Assembly: GCF_051401765.1 (NCBI RefSeq) | Contig: NW_027480423.1 | Span: 10,664,001 to 10,728,000 of the forward strand | Source: Calliopsis andreniformis | Lineage: Eukaryota > Arthropoda > Insecta > Hymenoptera > Andrenidae | Direction: 5' to 3' | DNA length: 64,000 nt | In this document: positions 1 through 11,449 of the stretch, in pieces | How the letters are laid out: every line of letters starts with the position of its first letter | Position numbering within the stretch: position 1 is the first letter of the stretch | Notes under the pieces: generated by a model | What the model was told of the DNA's origin: nothing | The model's input: the letters and a program-made list of their open reading frames with translations, nothing else | Databases searched by the model: none | Made by a program: the position numbers and the translations under genes

Positions 1-668
1 GTTTCATACTGGTTGCAATTATTCGTTTTATACGATGGAAAAACTGTTGTATTTTTATTGTATTTTATGCTTCTGGCGTTGACTTCTAAGGCACTCACTA
101 TTCGATCTGGTGGAGCAACGCCCTAGGGTGTAGCCTACCTTGCCCGTAAAGTAGAAATGACCATAGCTTTCATACTGGTTGCAATTATTAGTTTTATATG
201 ATGGAAAAACTGTTATATTTATATTGTACCTTATGCTTCTGGCGATGACTTCTTAGGCCCTAACAATTCGATCTGGTGGAAAAACGACCTAGAGTGAGGC
301 CTAGGTTGCCCGGAACTTAGAACTGACCATAACTTTCATACTGGTAGCAATTATTCGTTTTATACAATGGAAAAACTGTTCTATTTATTTTGTATTTTAT
401 GCTTCGGGCGTTGACTTCTAAGGCCCTAGCTGTTTGAACTGGTGGAGCAACGCCCTAGAGTGAAGCCTAGGTTGCCCGGAACGTAGAAGTGACCATAACT
501 TTCACACTGGTTGCTATTATTCGTTCTATACGATGGAAAAACTGTTGTATTTATATTGTATTTTATGCTTCTGTCGTTCACGTCTTAGGCCCTAACTATT
601 CGATCTGGTGGAGCAACGGCCTAGGGTGAAGCCTAGGTTGCCCGGAACGTAGAAATGGCCATAACTTT
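1..668. repeat. Duplicated 4-monomer block, copy 1 (truncated by window edge)
   Basis: Matches 1330-1997 almost base for base. It includes rare variants such as GTGTAGCCTACCTTGCCCG and CTGGTGGAAAAACGACC. Identity breaks at 669/1998, where TTTCATAC meets TTTTACAC. The left limit is cut off by the window, so the unit may be longer. Confidence 0.85.
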
Positions 669-831
669 CATACTGGTTGCAATTACTCGCTTTATATGAT
701 GGAAAAACTGGTGTATTTATATTGTATTTTATGCTTCTGGCGTTCACTTCTTAGGCCCTAACTATTCGATCTGGTGGAACAGCGCCCTAGGGTGAAGTCT
801 AGGTTGCACGGAAAGTAGAAATGACCATAAC
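666..831 (+). repeat. Representative subtype E monomer
   Basis: Linked variants of subtype E: TTTCATACTGG, GCAATTACTCG (often), TATATGATGG in place of TACGATGG, and GGCGTTCACTTCTTAGGCC with a G-to-C change inside the first GGCGTTGAC arm region. Copies of this subtype recur, for example near 2830, 14110, 23240, 24400, 27890, 28388 and 38010. It is a component of the trimer unit annotated at 27840-28835. Confidence 0.8.
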
Positions 832-1329
832 TTTCACACTGGTAGCAATTATTCGTTTTATACAATGGAAAAACTGTTCTGTTTATTTTGCATTTTATGC
901 TTCGGTCGTTGACTTCTAAGGACCTAACTGTTTGATCTGGTGGAGCAACGCCCTAGAGTGATGCCTAGGTTGCCCGTAACGTAGAAATGACAATAACTTT
1001 CACACTGGTTGCTATTATTCGTTCTATGCGATGGAAAAACTGTTGTATTTATATTGTATTTTAAGCTTCTGGCGTTGACATCTATGGCACTAACTATTCG
1101 ATCTGGTGGAGCAACGCAATAGAGTGAAGCCTAGGTTGCCCGGAACGTAGAATTGGACATAACTTTCAAACTGGTTGCAATTATTCCTGTTATATGATGA
1201 AATCACTGTTGTATTTTTATTGCATTTTATGCTTCGGGCGTTGACTTCTAAGGCCCTAACTATTCAATGTGTTGGAGCAACGCCCTAGGGTTGAAGCCTA
1301 GGTTTCTCGGAAAGTAGAAATGACCATAA

Positions 1330-1997
1330 GTTTCATACTGGTTGCAATTATTCGTTTTATACGATGGAAAAACTGTTGTATTTTTATTGTATTTTATGCT
1401 TCTGGCGTTGACTTCTAAGGCACTCACTATTCGATCTGGTGGAGCAACGCCCTAGGGTGTAGCCTACCTTGCCCGTAAAGTAGAAATGACCATAGCTTTC
1501 ATACTGGTTGCAATTATTAGTTTTATATGATGGAAAAACTGTTATATTTATATTGTACCTTATGCTTCTGGCGATGACTTCTTAGGCCCTAACAATTCGA
1601 TCTGGTGGAAAAACGACCTAGAGTGAGGCCTAGGTTGCCCGGAACTTAGAACTGACCATAACTTTCATACTGGTAGCAATTATTCGTTTTATACAATGGA
1701 AAAACTGTTCTATTTATTTTGTATTTTATGCTTCGGGCGTTGACTTCTAAGGCCCTAGCTGTTTGAACTGGTGGAGCAACGCCCTAGAGTGAAGCCTAGG
1801 TTGCCCGGAACGTAGAAGTGACCATAACTTTCACACTGGTTGCTATTATTCGTTCTATACGATGGAAAAACTGTTGTATTTATATTGTATTTTATGCTTC
1901 TGTCGTTCACGTCTTAGGCCCTAACTATTCGATCTGGTGGAGCAACGGCCTAGGGTGAAGCCTAGGTTGCCCGGAACGTAGAAATGGCCATAACTTT
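1330..1997. repeat. Duplicated 4-monomer block, copy 2
   Basis: Second copy of 1-668, offset by 1329 bp. This is 8 monomers plus one base. The extra base is an inserted T at about 1288, where the usual CTAGGGTGAAG reads CTAGGGTTGAAG. Confidence 0.85.
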
Positions 1998-4900
1998 TAC
2001 ACTGGTATCAATTATTCGTTTTATACAATGGAAAAACTGTTGTATTCATTTTGTATTTTATTCTTCTGGTGTTGACTTCTTAGGCCCTAACTATTCGATC
2101 TGGTGGAACAACGCCCTAGAGTGAAGCCTAGGTTGCCCGGAACGTAGAAATGACCATAACTTTCACACTGGTTGCTATTATTCGTTTTATACGATGGAAA
2201 AGCCGTTATATTTATATTTTATTTTATGCTTCTGGCGTTGGCTTCTGAGGCCGTTGCTATTCGATGTGGTGGAAGAACGCCATAGAGTGAAGCCTAGGTT
2301 GCCTGGAACGTACAAATGACCATCACTTTCACACGGGTTGCAATTATTCCTGTTATAGGATGGAAACGCTGTTGTATTTTTATTGTATTTTATGCTTCAG
2401 GCGTTGACTTCTGAGGCCGTAGCTATTCGATCTGGTGGAGCAACGCCCTAGAGTGAAACCTAGGTTGCTCGGAATGTAGAAATGACTTTAACTTTCACAC
2501 TGGTCCCAATTACTCGTTTTATACGATGGAAAAGTTGTTGTATTTTGTATCGTATTTTATGCTTCGGGCGTTTACTTCTAAGGCCCTCACTATTCGATCT
2601 GGAGGAGCAACGCCCTAGAGTGAAACCTAGGTTGCCCGGAACGTAGAAATAACCACAACTTTCATACTTGTTGCAATTATTCGATTTATACGATGGAAAA
2701 ACTGTTGTATTTATGTTGTTTTTTATGCTTCTGGCGTTGACTTCTAAGGCCCTACCTATCCAATCTGTTGGAGCAACACCCTATGGTGTAGCCTAGGTTG
2801 CCCGGAAAGTAGAAATGACCTCAACTTTCATACTGGTTGCAATTACTCGTTTTATATGATGGAAACACTGTTGTATTTATATTGTATTTTATGCTTCTGG
2901 CGTTCACTTCTTAGGCCCTAACTATTCGATCTGGTGGAGCAACGCCCTAGAGTGAAGCCTAGGTTGCCCGGAACGTAGAAATGACCATAACTTTCACACT
3001 GGATGCTATTATTCGTTCTAAACGATGGAAAGACTGTTATATTTATATTGTATCTTTTGCTTCTGGCGTTGACTTCTTAGGCCCTAACAATTCGATCTGG
3101 CGGAACAACGCCCTAGAGTGAAGCCTAGGTTGCCTGGAACGTACAAATGACCATCACTTTCACACGGGTGGCAATTATTCCTGTTATAGGATGGAAAGGC
3201 TGTTGTATTTTTATTGTATTTTATGCTTCAGGCGTTGACTTCTGAGGCCGTAGCTATTCGATGTGGTGGAAGAACGCCCTAGAGTGAAGCCTAGGTTTCC
3301 CGGAACGTAGAAATGACCATAACTTTCACACTGGATGCTATTATTCGTTCTATACGATGGAAAAACTGTTATATTTATATTGTATCTTATGCTCCTGGCG
3401 TTGACTTCTTCGGCCCTAACAATTCGGTCTGGTGGAACAACGCCCTAGAGTGAAGCCTAGGTTGGCTGTAACGTACAAATGACCATCACTTTCACACGGG
3501 TTGCAATTATTCCGGTTATATGATGGAAAGACTGTTGTATATTTGTTGCATTTTATGCTTCGGGCATTGACTTCTAAGGCCCTAACTATTCAACCTGTTG
3601 GATCAACGCCCTAGGGTGTAGCCTAGGTTGACCGGAACGTAGATTTGACCATAACCTTCACACAGGTTGCAATTATTCGTTTTCTACGATGGAAATACTG
3701 TTGTATTTATATTGTATTTTATGCTTCCGGTGTTGACTTCTTAGACCCTAACTCTTCGATCTGGTGGAGCAACGCCTCAGAGTTAAGTCTAGGATGCCCG
3801 AAACGTCGAAATGATCGTTACTTTCGCACTGGTTGCAATTAGTCATGCTATACAATGGAAAAATTGTTGTATTTATACTGTATTTTATGCTTCTGGCGTT
3901 GACTTCTAAGGCCGTATCTATTCGATTTGGTGGAGCAACGCCGTAGGGTGAAGCCTAGGTTGCCCGGAACGTAGAAATGCCCATTACTTTCACACTGGTT
4001 GCAATTATTAGTTTTATACGATGGAAAAACTGTTCTATTTATTTTGTATTTTATGCTTCGGGCGTTGACTTCTAAGGCCCTAACTATTCAATCTGTTGGA
4101 GCAGCGACCTAGGGTGAAGCCTTGGTTGCCCGGAAAGTAGAAATGACCATACATTCATACTGGTTGCAATTATTTGTTTTATATGATGGAAAAGCTGTTG
4201 TATTTATATCGTATTTTATGCTTCTGGCGTTGACTTCTTAGGCCCTAACTATTCCATCTGGTGGAACAACGCCCTAGGGTGAAGTCTAGGTTGCCCCGAA
4301 AGTAGAAATGACCATAACTTTCACACTGGTAGCAATTAATCGTTTTATACGATGGAAAAAAAGTTCTATTTATTTTGTATTTTATGCTTCGAACGTTGAC
4401 TTCTAAGGGCCTAACTATTCGATCTGGTAGAGCAACGCCCTAGAGTGAAGCCTAGGTTGCCCGGTACGTAGAAATGACCATAAGTTTCATACTGGTTGCA
4501 ATTATTCGTTTTATACGATGGAAAAACTGTTGTATTTATATTGTATTTTATGCTTCTGGCGTTCACTTCTTAGGCCCTAACTATTCGATCAGGTGGTACA
4601 ACGCCTTAGGGTGAAGCCTAGGTTGCCCGGAACGTAGAAATGACCATAACTTTTACACTGGCAGCAATTATTCGTTTTATACAATGGAAAAACCGTTCTA
4701 TTTATTTTGCATTTTATGCTTCGGGCGTTGACTTCTAAGGCCCTAACTGTTTGATCTGGTGGAGCATCGCCGTAGAGTGAATCCTAGGTTGCCCGGAACG
4801 TAGAAATGACCATAACTTTCACACTGGTTGCTATTATTCGTTTTATACGATGGAAAAACTGTTATATTTATATTGTATTTAAGCTTCTGGCGTTGACTTC

Positions 4901-5446
4901 CTAGGCCGTTGCTATTCGATGTGGTGGAAGAACGCCATACAGTGAAGCCTAGGTAGCCCGGATCGTAGAAATGTCCATATCTTTCACACTGTTTGCAATT
5001 TTTCGTTTTATACGATGGAAAAACTGTTTTATTTATTTTGTATTTTATGCTTCGGGCGTTGACTTCTAAGGCCCTAACAATTCGATCTAGTGGAGCAACG
5101 CCCTAGAGTGCAGCCTAGGTTGCACAGAACGTAGAAATGACCATAACTTTCACACTGGTTGCTATCATTCGTTTTATATGATGGAAGAACAGTTGTATTT
5201 ATATTGTATTTTATGCTGCTGGCGTTCACTTCTTAGGCCCTAACTAGTCGATCTGTTGGAGCAACGCCCTAGGGTGAAGCCTAGGTTGCCCGGAAAGTAG
5301 AAGTGACAATAACATTCACACTGGTTGCAATTATTCATTTTATACGATGGAAAAGCTGCTGCATCTTTATTGTATTTTATGCTTCAGTCGTTGACGTCTA
5401 AGGCCGTAGCTGTTAGATGTGGTGGAGCAACGCACTAGAGTGACGC

Positions 5447-6058
5447 CTAGGTTGCCCGGAACGTAGAAATGACCATAACTTTCACACTGGTTGCTATTAT
5501 TCGTTCTATACGATGGAAAAACTGTTATATTTATATTGTATCTTATGCTTCTGGCGTTGACTTCTTAGGCCCTAACAATTCGATCTGGTGGAACAACGCC
5601 CTAGAGTGAAGCCTAGGTTGCCTGGAACGTACAAATGACCATCACTTTCACACGGGTTGCAATTATTCCAGTTACAGGATGGAAAGACTGTTGTATTTTT
5701 ATTGTATTTTATGCTTCAGGCGTCGACTTATGAGGCCGTAGCTATTCGATCTGGTGGAACAACGCCCTGGGGTGAAGCCTAGGTTGCCCGGAACGTAGAA
5801 ATGACCATAACTTTCGCACTGGTTGCTATTATTCGTTTTATACGATGGAAAAACTGTTACATTTATATTGTATTCTATGCTTCTGGCGTTGCCTTCTTAG
5901 GCCCTAACTGTTCGATCTGGTGCAACAACGCCCTAGAGTGAAGCCTAGGTTACCCGGAACGTAGAAATGACCAGTACTTTCACATTGTTTGCAATTATTC
6001 ATTTTATACGATGGAAAAGCTGTTGTATTTAAATTGTAATTTATGCTTCTGGCGCTGA
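5447..6058. repeat. 8-monomer-spaced duplication, copy 1 (carries GTCGAC marker)
   Basis: Matches 6775-7386 at an offset of exactly 1328 bp (8 monomers). Both copies share the unusual GGCGTCGACTTATGAGG at 5720 and 7048, which creates a GTCGAC site I did not see in other copies. They also share TCCAGTTACAGGATGG. Similarity decays toward the right end. Confidence 0.8.
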
Positions 6059-6774
6059 CTTCTAAGGCCCTAACTATTCGATCTGGTGGAGCAACGCCCT
6101 AGTGTGAAGCCTAGGTTGCCCGGTACGTAGAAATGACCATCACTATCGATCTTGTTGCAATTATTTGTTTTATACGATGGAAAAGCTGTTGTATTTATAT
6201 CGTATTTTATGCTTCTGGCGTTGACTTCTTAGGCCCTAACTATTCGATCTGGTGGAGCAACGCCCTAGAGTGAAGCCAAGGGTGCCCGGAAAGTAGAAAT
6301 GACGTTAACCTTCATACTGGTTGCAATTATTCGTTTTATACGATGGAAAAACTGTTGTATTTTTATTGCATTTTATGCTTCGGGCAATGACTTCTAAGGC
6401 CCTAGCTATTCAATCTGTAGGAGCAACGCCCTAGGGTGTGGCCTAGGTTGCCCGTAAAGTAGAAATGACCATAGCTTTCATACTGGTTGCAATTATTCGT
6501 TTTATATGATGGAAAAACTGTTGTATATATAATGTATTTTATGCTTCTGGCGTTGACATCTAAGGCACTAACTATTCGATCTGGTGGAGCAACGTCCTGG
6601 AGTGAAGCCTAGGTTGCCCGGAACGTAGAAATGACCATAACTTTCACACTCGTTGCTATTGTTCGTTCTATACGACGGAAAAACTGTTGTATTTATATTG
6701 TATCTTATGCTTCTGGCGTTGCCTTCTTAGGCCCTAGCTGTTCGATCTGGTGGAACAACGCCCTAGAGAGAAGC

Positions 6775-7386
6775 CTAGGTTGCCCGGAACGTAGAAATGA
6801 CCATAACTTTCACACTGGTTGCTATTATTCGTTCTATACGATGGAAAAACTGTTATATTTATATTGTATCTTATGCTTCTGGCGTTGACTTCTTAGGCCC
6901 TAACAATTCGATCTGGTGGAACAACGCCCTAGAGTGAAGCCTAGGTTGCCTGGAACGTACAAATGACCATCACTTTCACACGGGTTGCAATTATTCCAGT
7001 TACAGGATGGAAAGACTGTTGTATTTTTATTGTATTTTATGCTTCAGGCGTCGACTTATGAGGCCGTAGCTATTCGATCTGGTGGAACAACGCCCTGGGG
7101 TGAAGCCTAGGTTGCCCGGAACGTAGAAATGACCATAACTTTCGCACTGGTTGCTATTATTCGTTTTATACGATGGAAAAACTGTTATATTTATATTGTA
7201 CTTTATGCTTCTGGCGTTGCCTTCTTAGGCCCTAACTGTTCGATCTGGTAGAACAACGCCCTAGAGTGATGCCGAGGTTACCCGGTACGTAGAAATGACC
7301 AGTACTTTCACACTGTTTCCAATTATTCATTTTATACGATGGAAAAGCTGTTGTATTGATATTGTATTTTATGCTTCTGGCGTTGA
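6775..7386. repeat. 8-monomer-spaced duplication, copy 2
   Basis: Partner of 5447-6058 with the same GTCGAC marker at 7050. A few private differences near 7265-7320 (ATGCCGAGG, GGTACG) show that the two have begun to diverge. Confidence 0.8.
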
Positions 7387-8564
7387 CTTCTAAGGCCGTA
7401 GCTATCAGCTGTGGTGGAGCAACGCCCTACAGTGACGCGTAGGCTGGCCGGAACGTAGGAATGACCATTAATTTCACAATGTTTGCAATTATTCATTTTA
7501 TACAATGGAAAAACGGTTGTACTTATATTGTGTTTTATTCTTCTGGCGTTGAATTCCAAGTCCCTAGCTATTCGATCTGGTGGAGCAACGCCCTAGAGTG
7601 AAACCTAGGTTGCCCGGAACGTAGAAATGACCATAACTTTCTCACTGGTTGCTATTATTCGTTCTATACGATGGAAAAACTGTTATAATTATATTGTATC
7701 TTATGCTTCTTGCGTTGACTTCTTAGGCCCTAACAATTCGGTCTGGTGGAACAACGCCCTAGAGTGAAGCCTAGGTTGCCTGGAACGTACAAATGACCAT
7801 CACTTTCACACGGGTTCCAATTATTCCTGTTATAGGATGGAAAGACTGTTGTATTTTTATTGTATTTTATTCTTCAGGCGTTGACTTCTGAGGCCGCAGC
7901 TATTCGATGTGGTGGAGGGACGCCATAGAGTGAAGCCTAGGTTGCCCGGAAAGTAGAAATGATCATAACTTTCACACTGGTTGCAATGATTCGTTTTATA
8001 TGATGGAAGATCTGTTGTATTTATATTGTATTTTATGCTGCTGGCGTTCACTTCTTAGGCCCTAACTATTCGATCTGGTGGGACAGCGCCCTAGAGTGAA
8101 GCGTTGGTTGCCTGGCACGTACAAATGACCATCACTTTCACACGGGTTGCAATTACTCCTGTTATAGGATGGAAACGCTGTTGTATTTTTATTGTATTTT
8201 ATGCCTCAGGCGTTGACTTCTGAGGCCGTAGCTATTCGATCTGGTGGAGCAACGCCCTAGAGTGAAACCTAGGTTGCTCGGAATGTAGAAATGACTTTAA
8301 CTTTCACACTGGTCCCAATTATTCGTTTTATACGATGGAAAAGTTGTTGTATTTTGTATCGTATTTTATGCTTCGGGCGTTTACTTCTAAGGCCCTCACT
8401 ATTCTATCTGGTTGAGCAACGCCCTAGAGTGAAGATTAGGTTGCCCGGAACGTAGAAATGATCATCGCTTTCACACTGGTTGCAATTATGCCTGTTATAC
8501 GATGGAAAAACTCTTGTATATTTATTGTATTTTATTCTTCGGGCGTTGACTTCTGTGGCTCCAC

Positions 8565-9477
8565 CTATTCGATGTGTTGGAGCAACAGCCTACAGTGAAG
8601 CCTAGGTTGCCCGGTACGTAGAAATAAACATAACTTTCTCACTGGCAGCAATTATTCGCTTTATACAATGGAAAAACTGTTCTATTTATTTTGTATTTTA
8701 TGCATCGGGCGATGACTTCTAAGTCCCTAACTATTCAATCTGTTGGAGCAACGCCCGAGGGTGAAGCCTAGGTTGCCCGGAAAGTAGAAATGACGTTAAC
8801 TTTCACACTGGTTGCTATTATTCGTTCTATACGATGGAAACACTGTTATATTTATATTGTATCTTATGCTTCTGGCGTTGACTTCTTAGGCCCTAACAAT
8901 TCGATCTGGTGGAAAAACGACCTAGAGTGAGGCCTAGGTTGCCCGGAACGTAGAAGTGACCATAACTTTTACACTGGTAGCAATTATTCGTTTTATACAA
9001 TGGAAAAACTGTTCTATTTATTTTGTATTTTATGCTTCGGGCGTTGACTTCTAAGGCCCTAGCTGTTTGATCTGGTGGAACAGCGCCCTAGGGTGAAGCC
9101 TAGGTTGCCCGGAACGTAGAAATGACCATAAGTTTTATACTGGTTGCAATAATTCGTTTTATACAATGGAAAAACTGTTCTATTTATTTTGTATTTTATG
9201 CTTCGGGCATTGACTTCTAAGGCTCTAACTATTCAATCTGTTGGAGCAACGCCCTACAGTGAAGCCAAGGTTGCCCGGAACGTAGAAATGACCATAACAT
9301 TCACACCCGTTGCAATTATTCCTGTTATACAATGGAAAAACTGTTGTATTTTTATTGTATTTTATGCTTCTGGCGTTTAATTCTAAGTCCCTAGCTATTC
9401 GATATGGTGGAGCAATGCCCTAGAGTGAAGCCTTGGTTGCCCGGATCGTAGAAATGGCCATTACTTTCACACTGGTT
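8565..9477. repeat. Duplicated 5.5-monomer block, copy 1
   Basis: Near-identical to 17363-18275, offset 8798 bp, exactly 53 monomers. Shared rare states include GATGTGTTGGAGCAACAGCC, AATAAACATAACTTTCTCAC, ATGCATCGGGCGATGAC and GAAACACTGTTATA. The copies part at 9478/18276. A shorter third copy is at about 52975-53567. Confidence 0.88.
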
Positions 9478-11449
9478 GCAATTATTCATTTTATACGATG
9501 GAAAAGCTGTTGTATTTATATTGTACTTTATGCTTCTGGTGTTGACTTCTAAGGCCGTAGCTATTAGATGTGGTGGAGTAGCGCCCTTTAGTGACGCCTA
9601 GGTTGCCTGGAACGTAGAAATGACCATTACTTTCACAATGTTTCCAATTATTCATTTTATGCGATGGAAAAACTGTTGTACGTATATTGTATTTTATTCT
9701 TATGGCGTTGAGTTCTAAGTCCCTAGCTATGCGATCTGGTGGAGCGACGCCATAGAGTGAAACCAAGGTTGCCCGGAACGTAGAAATTACCATAACTTTC
9801 AAACTGGTAGCAATTATTCGTTTTATACGATGGAACAACTGTACTATTTATTTTGTAATTCATGCTTCGGGCGTTGACTTCTAAGGCCCTAACTATTCAA
9901 TCTGTTGGAACAACGCCCTAGGGTGAAGCCTAGGTTGCCCGTAAAGTGCAAATGACCATAACTTTCGTACTGGTTGCAATTATTCGTTTCATACGATGGA
10001 AAAACTGTTGTACTTATTTTGTATTTTATGCTTCTGGCGCTGACTTCTAGGGAACTAACTATTCGTTCTGGTGAAGCAGCGCCCTAGGGTTAAGCCTAGG
10101 TTACCCGGAACGTAGAAGTGACCATTACTTTTACACTGGTTTCAATTATTCGTTTTATACGATGGAAAAACTGTTGCATCTTTATTGAATTTTATGCCTC
10201 TGGCGTTGACTTCTAAGGCCCTAACTATTCGATCTGGTGGAGCAACGCCCTAGACTGAAGCCTAGGTTGCACGGCACGTAGAAATGAACATAACTTTCAC
10301 ACTGGTAGCAATTATTCGTTTTATACAGTGGAAAAACTGTTCTATTTATTTTGTATTTTATGCTTCGGACGTTGACTTCTAAGGCCCTAACTATTCGATC
10401 TGGTTTAGCAACACCCTACGGTAAAGCCAAGCTTGCTCGGAACGTAGGACATACCATTACCTTCACACTGGTTGCAATTATTCCTGTTATACGATGGATA
10501 AACTGTTGCATCTTTATTGTATTTTATGCTTGTGGCGTTGACTTCTAAGGCTCTAACTATTCGATCTGGTGGAGCAACGCACTAGAGTGAAGCCTAGGTT
10601 GCTCGGAACGTAGAAATGTCCATAACTTTCACACTGGTTGCAATTATACGTTTTATACGATGGAAAAGCTGTTGTATTTTTATTGCATTTTATGCTTCGG
10701 GCGTTGACTTCTAAGGCTCTAACTATTCAACCTGTTGGGCCAACGCCCTAGCGAGAAGCCTAGGTTGCCCGGAAAGTAGAAATGACCGTAACTTTCGTAC
10801 TGGTCGCAATCATTCGTTTTATCGAATGGAAAAACTGTTGTATTTATATTGTATTTTATGCTTCTGGCGTTAACTTCTTAGGCCCTAACTATTCGATCTG
10901 TTGGAACAACGCCCTAGGGTGAAGCCTAGGTTGCCGGAACGTAGAAATGACCATAACTTTCACACTGGTAGCAATTATTCGTTATATACAATGGAAAAAC
11001 TGTTCTACTTATTTTGTATTTTATGCTTCGGGCGTTTACTTCTAAGGCCGTTGCTATTCGATGTGGTGGAGCAACGCCCTAGATTGAAGCCTAGGTTGAC
11101 CGGAACGTAGAAATGACCATATCATTCAAACTGGTTGCAATTATTCCTGTTATACGATGGAACAGCTGTTGTATTCATATCGTATTTTATGTCTCTGGCG
11201 TTGACTTCTTAGGCCCTAGCTATTCGATCTGGTGGAGCAATGCCATAGAGTGAAGCCTAGGTTGCCCGGAACGTAGAAATGACCATTCCTTTCACACTGT
11301 TTGCAATTATTCATTTTATACGATGGAAAAGCTGTTGTAGTTATACTGTATTTTATGCTTCTGGCGTTGACTTCCTAGGCCGTAGCTATTCGATGTGGTG
11401 GAGCAACGCCCTAGAGTGAAGCCTAGGTTGCCCGGAACGTAGAAATGCC
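9478..11449. repeat. Satellite segment with a block shared with 12695-13744
   Basis: About 12 monomers. The part 9541-10590 matches 12695-13744 at 3154 bp (19 monomers). Marker states include GGAGTAGCGCCCTTTAGTGACG, ATTCATTTTATGCGATGG and GGACATACCATTACC. The rest (10591-11449) is a mix of subtypes A and C with no long partner noticed. A one-base deletion (TTGCCGGAACG) is at about 10934. Confidence 0.75.

Larger units (their letters stand above)
1..8564. repeat. Diverged left part of the array, short duplicated blocks only
   Basis: About 51.5 monomers of mixed subtypes. Three internal duplications were found: 1-668 with 1330-1997 (8 monomers plus 1 bp), 5447-6058 with 6775-7386 (exactly 8 monomers), and about 2300-2606 with 8110-8415 (35 monomers minus 1 bp). 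I saw no block longer than about 0.7 kb repeated here, and no obvious near-identical copy of this stretch elsewhere in the window. No gene or non-satellite sequence is present. The region reads as older or less recently homogenised than what follows. Confidence 0.75.

Noticed and set aside
9491..9838. Longest open frame (115 codons, minus strand), with very similar frames at 12689-12991, 21819-22121 and 35763-36065
   Set aside because: It spans about two satellite monomers and exists in several places only because the DNA block is duplicated. The reading frame shifts at each 166-bp step, there is no domain I recognise, and stop-free length is what low stop density in this consensus gives by chance.
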